A DNA stretch of 31,434 nt, from the NCBI GenBank assembly GCA_016712375.1, contig JADJRE010000023.1, positions 1-31,434 of the forward strand, read 5' to 3'. The stretch comes from Rhodospirillales bacterium (lineage in GTDB: Bacteria > Pseudomonadota > Alphaproteobacteria > Rhodospirillales > Defluviicoccaceae). Numbering within the stretch: the stretch's first letter is position 1; every line of letters begins with the position of its first letter. Under the pieces are notes generated by a model. The model made no database searches and was not told where the DNA came from. It saw only the letters and a program-made list of their open reading frames with translations. Below are positions 1-8,987 of this stretch, piece after piece. The position numbers and the translations under genes are program-made.

Positions 1-599
1 AACAGCTTGTCGGTTCCGCCAGTGAGCGCCATCGCCTCGTTGAAGTGGATGTGGTGACGACGCGGCAGCTCCCGCCGGAAGAGGACGTTGCCCGTGGCGG
101 CTTCGCCGATGGTTTCGCCTGTCCGATGGCGGGCCCAGACGAACAGGCATCCAGCGCGCGCCCAAGCCGGTGCTTCGGGAGGTAACAGCGGCAGGACCGG
201 CCCCGCCACAACGTCGGCGTCGAAGTCTCGCTGCGTCGACAGAAGCCGGTCCAGCCAAGCCGGCTCGACGACCTCGTCGTCGTCAACGAAACAGACGAAG
301 TCGGTTTCTCGCTCAACGTTGGCGAGGCAGCAGTTACGGGCCTGAGGGATACCCGGTCGTCTCTCGAGTGCATAGGTCAGGGGCCACCGATAGGTACCCC
401 TGAACGCCTCGACAGTCTGCTCCGCCGTGCCTTCCGGATCGTTGTCGACGACGACAACCGACACCCGCGGCGGATCGCCGCTCTCGAAGGTCAGCTCCGC
501 CAGACTGTCAAGAAGTCGGCGCAGATCCCGTGTTCGCCGAAAGGTGCAGATGCAGACGGCGACACTCGTCGATCTCGAAGAAGCACTGACTGCGTCCAT
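1..599 (-). CDS. Family 2 glycosyltransferase (C-terminus outside window)
   Basis: Translating the minus strand from ATG 599 gives an open frame to the window edge. It starts MDAVSASSRSTSVAVCICTF, then shows VVVVDNDPEG, the acceptor-side IPQARNCCLA and the metal-binding FVDDDEVVEPAWL, the GT-A layout of family 2 glycosyltransferases. By family knowledge it transfers a sugar from a nucleotide-sugar, probably to a lipid-linked exopolysaccharide intermediate on the cytoplasmic face of the membrane. It lies directly downstream of a Wzc-type gene on the same strand, which supports an exopolysaccharide operon. ATG 599 has an AGAGG Shine-Dalgarno about 8 bases upstream. An in-frame ATG at 656 overlaps the Wzc stop as ATGA and would allow translational coupling, adding 19 residues. 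Acceptor and sugar cannot be told from sequence. Confidence 0.85.
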   Translation of the reverse strand, partial: MDAVSASSRSTSVAVCICTFRRTRDLRRLLDSLAELTFESGDPPRVSVVVVDNDPEGTAEQTVEAFRGTYRWPLTYALERRPGIPQARNCCLANVERETDFVCFVDDDEVVEPAWLDRLLSTQRDFDADVVAGPVLPLLPPEAPAWARAGCLFVWARHRTGETIGEAATGNVLFRRELPRRHHIHFNEAMALTGGTDKL

Positions 600-652
600 T
601 CGATGAGCCTCTTGAGTTCCGTCAGTCGAGGATCTCCTGGTATCTGTCGACC

Positions 653-2415
653 TCATGACGAGTAGTAGTGCTGGGATTCTTTACCGTAGTATCCGGCGTC
701 ACCTTCTCCGTAACGAGCCAGCGCGTCCAAGCGTACTCGCGACAAGACCACCCCCGCGATTTGGCCCGAAGCGCGTCTCACCAACTCCAGGGCGTAGTTA
801 ACGACCTTTTGCGAGGTTCGGCCCCAACGAACGATCAGGATTGTCACATCGGCCATCGTCATCAAGATCTGCGGATCGGAGACCGCGAATAGCGGCGGCG
901 AATCGATAACAATGACGTCGTAGTCTTTCTTCGCCGTGTTGAGGAGCGTCTGCAGCTTGTCGCGGGGAAGTGCCACCAAACCTCGCTGAGTCTCCTGCTG
1001 GCTGAGCAACAGGTGCAACGGCGAAATGGGATCTTTGCGAATGGCCGCTGCGAGCGAACTGCGGCCTAACAGTACGTCGACAAGGCCCAACCCGGGTTTT
1101 CAGGCCGATTACCTCGCCCACCTCGGACCGGCGCAAGTCGGCGTCGATGAACAGCACCTTGCTGTCAGTCTGGACGGCGATGAGGCGTGCGGTACTCAAT
1201 GCGATGGTCGTTTTGCCCTCGCCGGGGTGCGCGGACAGGAATAACAGCGAAATGGGCAGCTTGGACGCCGGGCCGACCAGAACGACGCGCGTGTAGATCC
1301 CGCGAATGGCTTCCGCGAACCGCGACTGCGGCCTGAACACGACCTGGCTGGCCACCTGTTCCTTCTTGCCACTGCCGCGGATGGTGGGCACTAGACTCAG
1401 AAGTGGCGCGCCGGTCGCGGCCTCGACTTGAGGAGCGTTACGGAAGGTGACGTCGTCGCGCTCGATCAGAAAAACGACGATCGACGCGATGAGCAGCGAG
1501 GCGACCAGCCCGCCGCCCAGCAGCAACCCTTTTCTGGGGAAGGACGGTCCTGTCGGAATGACCGCCGGCGACATGACGTATGCCGTCGCGCCCTGAATGG
1601 CGGCCGTCTCCTGTGCGACGAGCTCCGATCGTGCCGTTAAAATTTCTCGAGCAGGAGTTTGTCGGATGCGGCGCTGCGGTCCAAGGAGTTGAGTGTCGCG
1701 GGTGCCCGATTGGCCGAGGACAGCTCCGCCTTGACAGCGTTCAGTCGGTCGGTCAGTGCTTTCTCCCGCGCCCTGGCGACGGTGACCTCGTTTTCCAGAC
1801 TTCGGACAAGCTTCTGCACTTCCGCTTCTACCGTCGCCCGAAACTGCTGCTTCTCGGCTTGCAACTGTATGGCCCGGGGATGCCGCGGTCCCAGTTCCTT
1901 GGTTAGTTCCGCTTCCTTCCGCGCCAACTCCAGTTCCTGCTCGCGAAATCGTTGGACCAGGGTAGATTCGAGGACTTTCGCCACGGCATCGACGTTTCGT
2001 GAAGCGACGTCCCGCCTGACCTGGCCGAGGGACGCTTCCGCCTTGATCCGGTCCATCGATGCCTCAGTTAGCTTGATGTTCAAATTCGATATCTGTTCAT
2101 TGATCAACGGCTCGTTCTGCTGCCCTTGCAGCAGCCCGAAGGTCCCCCGATAGGCCGCTATCGTCCGGTCCGCCTCTTCTACTTGCGAACGCATCTCGTC
2201 GATCCTTCCGGTGAGCCAGTTGCTGGCACGTCGGCTGACCTCGAAGGACCGTTCGAACTGCATTTGCAGATACTGTTCCGCCACCGCATTAGCGATACGC
2301 GCGGCATTCATGGGATTTTCGGAAGTAAACGCTACCTCGACGACACGCGACCGGCCGGTGGGTCCGACGTCGAGACGATCGAGGAAAGCATCCACCAACT
2401 GCTGGTTTTCCAGTT
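653..2415 (-). pseudogene. Wzc-type polysaccharide co-polymerase / BY tyrosine kinase, 5'-truncated and frameshifted
   Basis: Three consecutive reading frames together encode the C-terminal two thirds of a GNVR/Wzz-Wzc protein. About 2415-1640 gives the periplasmic part with long coiled coil (VVEVAFTSENP, ELTKELGPRHPRAIQLQAEK). About 1640-1095 gives the second membrane helix (GLLLGGGLVASLLIASIVVF), Walker A (SAHPGEGKTT) and Walker A' (VLFIDADLRRSE). About 1092-653 gives Walker B (DVIVIDSPPLFAVSDPQ) and a tyrosine-rich tail (GYYGK, HYYSS). Such proteins set exopolysaccharide chain length and autophosphorylate on the tyrosine cluster. Adding one T in the run at 1639-1642 restores LEKFLTARSEL; removing one base at CCCGGG (1091-1096) restores GLKTRLGLVDVL. 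Both breaks may be sequencing errors. The loss of the N-terminus, including the first membrane helix and Wzz domain, is real in this sequence: upstream of about 2410 the DNA is phage portal gene. Confidence 0.85.
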
Positions 2416-2420
2416 CAGGG
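2405..2420. other. Breakpoint joining wzc-like gene to phage portal gene
   Basis: On the minus strand the Wzc-like protein is recognisable up to about ENQQLVDAFLDRL. On the plus strand the portal protein is recognisable from QGVEFDALGRRRAYW, codon CAG at 2416. Both genes are therefore cut internally and joined head to head within a few bases. No repeat, tRNA or transposon end is visible at the join. It could be a deletion/rearrangement breakpoint or a chimeric assembly join. Confidence 0.7.
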
Positions 2421-3339
2421 CGTCGAGTTCGATGCGCTCGGCCGCCGACGCGCCTACTGGCTGTTCCCGGTGCATCCGGGCGAAGTGGCGATGTTCCGCC
2501 GCGCGTCGCTGACCAGCCAGCCGGTGCCCGCTGCAAGCGTGCTGCACCTGTTCGACCGGCTGCGGCCGGGGCAGGTGCGCGGCGTGCCGTGGTTCGCCCC
2601 CGTCATCCTCAAGCTGCGCGATCTCGACGAGTACGACGACGCCGAGCTGGTGCGCAAGAAGATCGAGGCCTGCTTCGCCGCCTTCGTCACCGGCGCCGAC
2701 GACGAGGAGACGCTGGGCGCGGCAGCGAGTGATGCCGAGGGCAGGAGGGTCGAGAGCTTCGAGCCCGGCATGATCGAGTACCTCGCTCCCGGCAAGGACG
2801 TGAAGTTCGCCACGCCATCGCACGCCGGCGGCTACGGCGAGTACATGCGGGTGCAACTGCACGCGATCGCGACCGGCGTCGGCCTGACCTACGAGCTGCT
2901 CACCGGCGATCTCAGCCAGGTCAACTACTCATCAATCCGCGCCGGGCTGCTGGAGTTCCGCAGGCGGCTGGAGGCGCTGCAGTGGCAGCTGCTGGTGCCG
3001 GGCCTGTGCCGGCCGGTGTGGCAGCGGTTCGTCGCCATCGCGCAGGTGAGCGGCGCGCTGCCGGCGGGCACGATCGAGGCCGAGTGGACGGCGCCGCGGT
3101 TCGAGGCGGTCGATCCGCTGAAGGACATCCAGGCCGACATCCTCGCCGTGCGTGCCGGCCTGATGACCTTGAAGGAGGCGATCGCTCGCCAGGGCTACGA
3201 CCCGGCGCACGTGCTGGCGGAGATCGGCGCCACCAACGCCGAGCTCGATTCGCTCGGCATCGTGCTCGACACCGATCCGCGCAAGGCGACGAAGACCGGT
3301 GCTGCCAAGCCGATCATGGAGGACAAGGAGGATGACTAA
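2416..3339 (+). CDS. Phage portal protein, lambda family (5'-truncated)
   Basis: An open frame of 307 codons encodes the C-terminal part of a lambda-type portal protein. Recognisable are GVEFDALGRRRAYWLFPVHP, the region VLHLFDRLRPGQVRGVPWFAP, and the core GLTYELLTGDLSQVNYSSIR followed by GLLEFRRRLEALQWQLLVPG. Full-length relatives run to about 500 residues, so roughly the first 200 are missing and no native start is present. The portal is the dodecameric vertex through which DNA enters and leaves the capsid. The stop overlaps the start of the downstream protease-capsid gene (ATGACTAA), as expected in a head operon. The 5' end is fused to a chromosomal gene, so no functional portal can be made from this copy. 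Confidence 0.9.
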   Translation, partial: QGVEFDALGRRRAYWLFPVHPGEVAMFRRASLTSQPVPAASVLHLFDRLRPGQVRGVPWFAPVILKLRDLDEYDDAELVRKKIEACFAAFVTGADDEETLGAAASDAEGRRVESFEPGMIEYLAPGKDVKFATPSHAGGYGEYMRVQLHAIATGVGLTYELLTGDLSQVNYSSIRAGLLEFRRRLEALQWQLLVPGLCRPVWQRFVAIAQVSGALPAGTIEAEWTAPRFEAVDPLKDIQADILAVRAGLMTLKEAIARQGYDPAHVLAEIGATNAELDSLGIVLDTDPRKATKTGAAKPIMEDKEDD

Positions 3340-5506
3340 GATCGCCGCGCCCAGCGAACGATCTGCACGCGACCGTCCGCCGACCACCGACGGCATCATC
3401 GACCTGCCGCTGCAGACGCGCGCCGACGTGCGGCTGCAGGGCGAGAGCATCGATGCCGAGGCACGCACCGTCGAGGTCGTCTGGTCGACGGGAGCCGCGG
3501 TCCGGCGGCGGGATTTGTGGACCGGCAAGCGCTACGACGAGGTGCTGTCGCTCGATCCGCGCCACGTCGACCTCTCGCGGCTCAACGGCGGCGCGCCGCT
3601 GCTCAACACGCACGGCGCCTTCGACCTCGCCGGCGTCATCGGCGTCGTCGAGCGGGCGTGGATCGCGAAGAACGGCGACGGCTACGAGGGCCGCGCCTCC
3701 GTCCGCTTCAGCGCCCGCGAGGATGTCGAGCCGCTGTGGCAGGACGTGCGTGCCGGCATCATCCGCAACGTCTCGGTCGGCTATGTCGTCCGCGCCTACG
3801 AGGTGAGCGAACCGGACGGCCAGATGCCGGTGTGGCGGGCGGTCGACTGGCAGCCGCTGGAGCTGTCGGCGGTGCCGGTGGGCGCCGATGGTGGCGCCGG
3901 CTTCCGGCAGAGCCAGCCGCTCACGCCCTGCCGCCTCATCGGCGCACCGCAATCCCCCAGCAGCAACCGGGCGCAGCGCGCCCAGCAACCGGAGAACACA
4001 GAGATGGATCAACCGATGACGGCGGCCGGCACCGATGCCGCGGACGGCGCCGCTTCACGCCAAGCGGACGAGGATACCGTGAGCCGCGGGTCCGCCGAGC
4101 CAACGGAGATCCCGGAGACCGCAATGGCCGAGCCGCATGCCCAGACCCGCAGCGACAACGCGACTCGAGAGCAGGGCAATCATGGCGCGCAACAGGCCCT
4201 TGCTGCAGGCGCCGAAGACGTTGCCCGGCGGGTGGTCGCCGAGGAGCGCGGCCGCATCGCCGGCATCTACGACGCGGCGCGCAAGCTGGGGATCGATCCG
4301 GCGGTGGCTGACACCCTGGTCCGCGACGGGGTGGCGCTCGATGCGGCCCGCGGCCTGCTGATCGACCAGGCGGCCGAGCGCGACCGGCAGGTCGAGACCC
4401 GGCCGCACATCTGCAGCGGCGGCCTCGACGCGCGGGAGGTCCGCCGCGGCGCGGTAGAGACAGCGCTGCTGCACCGCTTCGATCCGCATCGGCATGCATT
4501 GAGCGAGCCGGCCCGCGAGTGGCGCGGCTACAGCCTGATCGAGATGGCGCGTGCGTTTCTTGAAGGCGAAGGGGTGCGGGTGCGCGGCCTGTCGCGCGAC
4601 GAGATCGCGACGCGGGCACTGCACACCACCTCCGACTTCCCGGCGATCCTCGCCGCGGTCACCAACAAGACGCTGCGCGATGCCTACGAGGCGGCGCCGA
4701 GGACCTTCCCGCCGATCGCCAGGCGCGCCACCGCCGCCGACTTCAAGGACATGCACCGGCTGCAGCTGGGCGAGGCGCCGCAGCTGGAGAAGGTCAATGA
4801 GGCGGGCGAGTTCAAGCGCGGCAGCCTGGGCGAGGGCAAGGAGAGCTACCGCGTCGAGACCTGGGGCAAGGTCATCGGCATCACCCGCCAGGTGATCATC
4901 AACGACGACCTCGATGCGTTCACCCGCATCCCGGCGCTGTTCGGCACCGCCGCCGCCACCCTGGAGAGCGACGTCGTCTGGGGGATCGTGACGTCCAATC
5001 CGGCGATGGCCGACGGCGTGGCGCTGTTCCACGCCAGCCACAAGAACCTGGTCGGCACCGGCACCGCGCTTGACGTGGCCAATCTAGGCAAGGCACGGGC
5101 GCAGATGGCAAAGCAGACCGGCCTCGATGGCAAGACCGTGCTCAACATCCGCCCGGCCTTCCTGGTGGTGCCGTCGTCGCTCGAGCTCACCGCCGAGCAG
5201 CTGATCGCCCAGAACCTGGTGCCGGCGAAGAGCACCGACGTGGTGCCGGCCTCGATCCGCTCCCTGGCGGTGATCGCCGAGCCCAGGCTCGATCCGGCCT
5301 CCGGCGCGGTGCCGTGGTACCTGTTCGCCAGCCCGTCTTCGATCGACACCATCGAGTACGCCTACCTCGAGGGCCAGGACGGCGTCTACATCGAGACCCG
5401 CATGGGCTTCGACGTCGACGGCGTCGAGGTCAAGGCCAGGCTCGACTTCGGCGCCAAGGCGATCGACTGGCGCGGCCTCCACAAGAATGTGGGCGTGGCG
5501 CCGTAA
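3332..5506 (+). CDS. Prohead protease-major capsid protein fusion
   Basis: The 724-residue product joins two head proteins usually encoded separately. Residues 1-200 resemble the HK97-type prohead protease (S78): candidate catalytic His94 in LNTHG and Ser148 in NVSVGY, then the conserved LELSAVPVGADGG. Residues about 200-330 are a low-complexity Ala/Glu/Gln/Thr linker, a likely scaffold (delta) segment removed on maturation. Residues about 330-724 are an HK97-fold major capsid protein (TSDFPAILAAVTNKTL, GKVIGITRQVIINDDLDAF, FHASHKNLVGTG). Start ATG 3332 was chosen because GGAGG (3318-3322) lies 9 bases upstream and the ATG overlaps the portal stop. An alternative start at 3299 would add 11 residues from inside the portal frame. 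Protease-capsid fusions are a known phage arrangement. The catalytic residues are inferred by motif position. Confidence 0.9.
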   Translation: MTKIAAPSERSARDRPPTTDGIIDLPLQTRADVRLQGESIDAEARTVEVVWSTGAAVRRRDLWTGKRYDEVLSLDPRHVDLSRLNGGAPLLNTHGAFDLAGVIGVVERAWIAKNGDGYEGRASVRFSAREDVEPLWQDVRAGIIRNVSVGYVVRAYEVSEPDGQMPVWRAVDWQPLELSAVPVGADGGAGFRQSQPLTPCRLIGAPQSPSSNRAQRAQQPENTEMDQPMTAAGTDAADGAASRQADEDTVSRGSAEPTEIPETAMAEPHAQTRSDNATREQGNHGAQQALAAGAEDVARRVVAEERGRIAGIYDAARKLGIDPAVADTLVRDGVALDAARGLLIDQAAERDRQVETRPHICSGGLDAREVRRGAVETALLHRFDPHRHALSEPAREWRGYSLIEMARAFLEGEGVRVRGLSRDEIATRALHTTSDFPAILAAVTNKTLRDAYEAAPRTFPPIARRATAADFKDMHRLQLGEAPQLEKVNEAGEFKRGSLGEGKESYRVETWGKVIGITRQVIINDDLDAFTRIPALFGTAAATLESDVVWGIVTSNPAMADGVALFHASHKNLVGTGTALDVANLGKARAQMAKQTGLDGKTVLNIRPAFLVVPSSLELTAEQLIAQNLVPAKSTDVVPASIRSLAVIAEPRLDPASGAVPWYLFASPSSIDTIEYAYLEGQDGVYIETRMGFDVDGVEVKARLDFGAKAIDWRGLHKNVGVAP

Positions 5507-5606
5507 GCGCTGCGCTCCGTCGACAACCGGCGGTCACCGGCAACCATCGCCTTGCCTGCAGCCGGCGTGACCGGCTCTTCCGTTTCCGAAGCAAAGGACT
5601 GCTTTC

Positions 5607-5954
5607 ATGGCCAAGACCTATGTTCAGCCCGGCCATACCCTGACCGTCGCTGCACCCACTGGCGGCGTGCTTTCCGGCTCGGGCGTGCTGATCGGCACGC
5701 TGTTCGGCATCGCCCAGTCCGACGCCACGGAAGGTGCCGACGTCGAGATCCTCACCGACGGCGTGGTCGAGATCGGCAAGACCGCGGCGCTGCAGATCGA
5801 TGTCGGTGACCGCTTGTTCTGGGACGCCAGCAACAAGGTGGTGAACAAGACGGCGACGGCGCAGGTCTGCATCGGCGTCGCCGTCTCGGCCGCCGCCAAT
5901 CCGAGCGGCACGGTAAAGATGAAGCTGGGCGCGGTGACGCCGGCGGGAACCTGA
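5607..5954 (+). CDS. DUF2190 family capsid decoration protein
   Basis: A 115-residue protein, MAKTYVQPGHTLTV followed by GVLSGSGVLIGTLFGIAQ, GDRLFWDASNKVVNKTA and IGVAVSAAANPSGTVKMKLG. This is the small all-beta layout of DUF2190, which is normally encoded directly after the major capsid gene and is thought to decorate the capsid surface. Here it follows the capsid fusion gene by 100 bases. AAAGGA upstream of the ATG is a suitable ribosome site. Length matches the family. Confidence 0.85.
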   Translation: MAKTYVQPGHTLTVAAPTGGVLSGSGVLIGTLFGIAQSDATEGADVEILTDGVVEIGKTAALQIDVGDRLFWDASNKVVNKTATAQVCIGVAVSAAANPSGTVKMKLGAVTPAGT

Positions 5955-6010
5955 GCACCGGAAACGGCACTACATCCTGTTCATGGTCGCACTGACGCGG
6001 GAGGCGGACG

Positions 6011-6616
6011 ATGACAGAAGCGAAGATCCGGCCGGCAAGGCGGGAGGACAGCCGGACGATCGCCGAGCTGTTCCTGATCTCCTCGGATGGCCTGGCCGCG
6101 TACATCTGGAGCAAGGTCGCCGAGCCCGGCGAGACGACGCTCGACGCCGGCGCCCGCCGCTATGCGCGGGACGGCGTCGCCTTCTCCTACCAGAACTGCG
6201 TTCTCGCCGACCTCGACGGCACGGTCGCTGGCATGGCCCACAGCTTCCCGATGGACGCCGACCCGGCGGCCCAAGCGGAGGCGGATCCGGTCTTGCGCCC
6301 CTACGCGGAACTGGAGGACTGCGGCAGCCTCTATCTCTCCGGCATCGCGCTGTTCCCGGAGCACCGGGGGCGGGGGATCGGCACCCAGCTGATGACGGCC
6401 GTCGACGATCGGGCGCGGGCGCTGAATAGACCGCGGCTCAGCCTCATCTGCTTCGAGCGCAACGAGGGGGCGATGCGCTGGTATCGCCGGCTCGGCTTCG
6501 AGGAACTCGCCCGGCGTCCGCTCGTGCCGGATCCGCTGCTGCATTACCCCGATGGCGACGCGGTGCTGCTCGCCCGCGGCGTCGACGCTGCAGCAAGCGG
6601 CCGAGGTTCGCGGTGA
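6011..6616 (+). CDS. GNAT family N-acetyltransferase
   Basis: A 201-residue protein. It opens with the beta-1 pattern IRPARREDSRTIAELF and has the acetyl-CoA pyrophosphate loop RGRGIG at residues 119-124, preceded by the beta-4 strand LYLSGIALFPEHRG. The C-terminal NEGAMRWYRRLGFEELAR is the usual GNAT ending. The enzyme transfers acetyl from acetyl-CoA to an amine; the substrate cannot be predicted. It is complete, is on the phage strand, and sits between the decoration protein and the head-tail joining gene, where no morphogenesis role is expected. It is therefore read as a cargo (moron) gene. The ATG is preceded by a GGGAGGCGG purine tract. Confidence 0.88.
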   Translation: MTEAKIRPARREDSRTIAELFLISSDGLAAYIWSKVAEPGETTLDAGARRYARDGVAFSYQNCVLADLDGTVAGMAHSFPMDADPAAQAEADPVLRPYAELEDCGSLYLSGIALFPEHRGRGIGTQLMTAVDDRARALNRPRLSLICFERNEGAMRWYRRLGFEELARRPLVPDPLLHYPDGDAVLLARGVDAAASGRGSR

Positions 6617-6659
6617 AGATCCACTCCAGCAACTGATCTCCGGTGCCCCTGGCGCCGAG

Positions 6660-7181
6660 TCAGGCGGTCTTCATTGTGTGGGTGGCCCGCATCAGACGCA
6701 GCGACTCGGGGTCGTTCATCACCGGGAGCTGCATGCTCTTCATGAAGTCCTGGTACTCCTGGGCCATCGATGGTGACACGACCTCGATCATCACCCGGTT
6801 CTCGACCCAAAATTCGACGACGTGAAAGAACGGCTTCTGTCCCTGCAGGCCGCGGCCGAAGGTCCGGGCGCGCCAGCCCTCGCGGGCGCCGATGCGCTCG
6901 ATCTCGTCCCGCTCCCGCGGCACCGAGAGCAGCACATGAAACGGCCAGCTCTTCGGCGGCGCCGTGTTCTCGCCGAACACGACCTGATCGTCGCTGGCCG
7001 GAATATCGAGGGTGGCGCGCTCCGGATAGACCTCGATCATGGTGCCGTGGGCGTCGCCGCTCGTCGCCATGAAGGCGCCTTCGAGCGGCCCGAACGGATA
7101 GCATGTGCCGCCCATCAATTCCGCCAGGACCGCGGCGACATGACGCGGCTCGCGCGCCGGAATCGAAACGTGGTGAATCAT
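6660..7181 (-). CDS. VOC superfamily (glyoxalase-like fold) protein
   Basis: A 173-residue minus-strand product starting MIHHVSIPAREPRHVAAVLA, the classic N-terminal half-motif of vicinal oxygen chelate proteins (His3/His4 as a potential metal ligand). It continues with GGTCYPFGPLEGAFMATSGDAHG and the middle segment PFHVLLSVPRERDEIERIG. VOC proteins include glyoxalases, ring-cleaving dioxygenases and antibiotic-binding proteins; which one applies cannot be told. ATG 7181 was preferred over upstream in-frame starts because GAGGAG lies about 8 bases upstream and homology begins there. It runs convergent to the GNAT gene, ends 43 bases from it, and opposes the phage operon. It is probably part of the same cargo insertion. 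Confidence 0.8.
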   Translation of the reverse strand: MIHHVSIPAREPRHVAAVLAELMGGTCYPFGPLEGAFMATSGDAHGTMIEVYPERATLDIPASDDQVVFGENTAPPKSWPFHVLLSVPRERDEIERIGAREGWRARTFGRGLQGQKPFFHVVEFWVENRVMIEVVSPSMAQEYQDFMKSMQLPVMNDPESLRLMRATHTMKTA

Positions 7182-7470
7182 TGCCCGTCTCCTCTGCCGC
7201 TTGGTCCGCGATGCCGCAAATTCATTGGCGGGGCGTCCAGCGATCGCCGGTCTTGACGTAATTGCCCTATACCGCCGCGAGCAACCACCACCACGCCGCT
7301 TGTGAGAACCAGCATCCTCGTAAGCGATGTTGAACGCATCGAGGAAGATCTCCTGCCATGAACCGGCAGGTGGTCGCGTACACGCCCTGGCAAGTGGTCG
7401 GTCGTCCGGTAAGGCATCTCTGCCTCCTCCATGAGGCAGGCTCATCCTACTTTGTCGGACAGGAGTATGC

Positions 7471-7791
7471 ATGCCGGCTAGCGTGTTCAGCGCGGCGATC
7501 GATGCGTTGTTCGCCGATCCCAACCTCGCTCTTGATGCCGTCTACCGGGTGGGGGGCACCGATCCCGGCCTGCCGGTGAGGGTGATCGTCCGCCGGCCGG
7601 ATCGCGTGGGCGAGTTCGGCGAGACCCGCATCGTTGCCGAGACGACAGTGTTCGACGTCCGCGTCTCGGAGATCGCGGCACCGGGGGCGGGCGATACGGT
7701 CGAGGCAGACGACACCGTCTACACCATCCAGGGTGAGCCGACCCGGGACGCCGAGCGTCTCGTCTGGACGATCGAGATGCGCTCAGCGTGA
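7471..7791 (+). CDS. Phage head-tail joining-like protein
   Basis: A 106-residue protein, MPASVFSAAIDALFADPNL, followed by beta-rich sequence with VRVIVRRPDRVGEFGETR and VFDVRVSEIAAPGAGDTVEA, ending YTIQGEPTRDAERLVWTIEM. Length and pattern fit the small head-tail joining/stopper proteins of siphophages, which sit between capsid and tail-terminator genes just as here. AGGAG precedes the ATG. The stop overlaps the next start (GTGA), so the two genes are translationally coupled. The exact family was not recognised with certainty; the call leans on position and fold pattern. Confidence 0.65.
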   Translation: MPASVFSAAIDALFADPNLALDAVYRVGGTDPGLPVRVIVRRPDRVGEFGETRIVAETTVFDVRVSEIAAPGAGDTVEADDTVYTIQGEPTRDAERLVWTIEMRSA

Positions 7792-8435
7792 GACTGATGG
7801 CCGCCATTCAGGGCGATCTCGATGCGCTTTTGACGGCGGAACTGGGCAATGCCGAGCGGGCGGTCACCACCGGTATCCGGGAGGCGACCAACGGGCTGAA
7901 GACCGAGCTGCGCCGCCAGATCACCGGCGCCGGGCTCGACAACCGGCTGGCTAAGACCTGGCGCGGCGAGGTCTATCCTCGGAGCGGGCAAAGCATCGGT
8001 GCGGCGGGGTACGTCTGGTCGAAGGCGCCGGGCTTGGTGCGGCTGTATGCGGAAGGCGGGATCATCCGCTCGAAGCAGGGCCTGTTCCTCGCCATCCCGA
8101 CGCCGGCGGCCGGTCGCTTCGGCGATGGGCGGCGGAAGATCACGCCTGGCGCCTGGGAGCGCATCCACGGGCTGCGGCTCCGGTTCGTCTACCGCCGAGG
8201 CGGCCCAAGTTTGCTGGTGGCTGATAATGTCAGGCTCACGAAGCGCGGGCGCGCCGCGGCGAATGCTGGCCGGCGCCAGGGTGCCGCGTTCTCCCGGCTG
8301 TCGGGCCGCACTACGGTGCCGGTGTTCATCCTCGTGCCGCAGGTGACGGTGAAAAAGCGCCTCGACGTCGACGGTGCGACGCAAAAATGGCTCCGGGCGC
8401 TGCCGCAGCTGGTGCTGCTGAATTGGGCAAGGTGA
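7788..8435 (+). CDS. DUF6441 family phage protein
   Basis: A 215-residue protein, MRLMAAIQGDLDALLTAELG (GTG start), then TTGIREATNGLKTELRRQIT, TWRGEVYPRSGQSIGAAGYV and GGIIRSKQGLFLAIPTP. This is the pattern of DUF6441, found in tailed prophages of alphaproteobacteria in the position of HK97 gp10-like neck or tail-completion proteins. The GTG overlaps the upstream stop by 4 bases; an in-frame ATG at 7797 is the alternative start. Basic residues are abundant through the middle. Its role in head-tail assembly is inferred from position only. Confidence 0.75.
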   Translation: MRLMAAIQGDLDALLTAELGNAERAVTTGIREATNGLKTELRRQITGAGLDNRLAKTWRGEVYPRSGQSIGAAGYVWSKAPGLVRLYAEGGIIRSKQGLFLAIPTPAAGRFGDGRRKITPGAWERIHGLRLRFVYRRGGPSLLVADNVRLTKRGRAAANAGRRQGAAFSRLSGRTTVPVFILVPQVTVKKRLDVDGATQKWLRALPQLVLLNWAR

Positions 8436-8472
8436 AGGGCATTGGACGTGTCGAGCGTGTTTTGTGTGGGGG

Positions 8473-8955
8473 TCAGGCTTCGTCGACGCGTACAACCTCA
8501 CGCTTTGGGCCATCGAATGACTCGAAGAGATGCCGATGGAACCGCAACGACCAGGGATCATCCCGGACGTAATAGCTCTGGACCCACGCCTGAAGATCGG
8601 CAAGCATTCGATCTTGTTGTTCTTGCGTCGGGTACTTGTGGGGCTCCCAAGGTCGTCTCAGGTTGTTCGACAGGCAGACGGCAACTCCAGGATTGAGAAA
8701 TATCAGTTCCGAGCAGGCGGGCAATGCCCGCTCGATCAGTTCTCCGTAACATCCTTCGATTACCCAAGCCTGATGCTGGGCCAGGAACCTGTCCAGACTG
8801 TCGCAAATCATGGCGAACTCACGCATCACCGGGCTCTCGCCGGGTAGCCAGACGATGCTGTCCAGATCGAGATGTGCCAACCGCTGTTCTTCTACCAGCC
8901 GACGGGCCAAGGTCGTTTTGCCTGACCCGGAGTTTCCCATCACCAGTAAGCGCAT
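8473..8955 (-). CDS. P-loop ATPase / adenylate kinase-like protein
   Basis: A 160-residue minus-strand protein beginning MRLLVMGNSGSGKTTLARRL, with a perfect Walker A at residues 7-15. LAHLDLDSIVWLPGE provides a likely substrate-binding acidic patch, and WVIEGCYGELIERALPACSELIFLNPG looks like the Walker B/lid region of small nucleoside-kinase-like proteins often annotated AAA or topology-modulation proteins. The start was placed at ATG 8955 because family members begin 5-6 residues before the P-loop; in-frame starts at 8991 and 9030 would add residues that look like read-back of the adjoining gene remnant. It is antisense to the phage operon, between the DUF6441 and tail-terminator genes, and is read as cargo. 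The phosphate acceptor is unknown. Confidence 0.75.
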   Translation of the reverse strand: MRLLVMGNSGSGKTTLARRLVEEQRLAHLDLDSIVWLPGESPVMREFAMICDSLDRFLAQHQAWVIEGCYGELIERALPACSELIFLNPGVAVCLSNNLRRPWEPHKYPTQEQQDRMLADLQAWVQSYYVRDDPWSLRFHRHLFESFDGPKREVVRVDEA

Positions 8956-8987
8956 GGGTGATCGGATCTCACCCGTTCTGCGTTCGG

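Noticed and set aside
2416..2536. Extended N-terminus for the Wzc-like frame up to 2536
   Set aside because: This stretch is the reverse complement of portal-protein codons; it carries no Wzz-like sequence and merely stays open.
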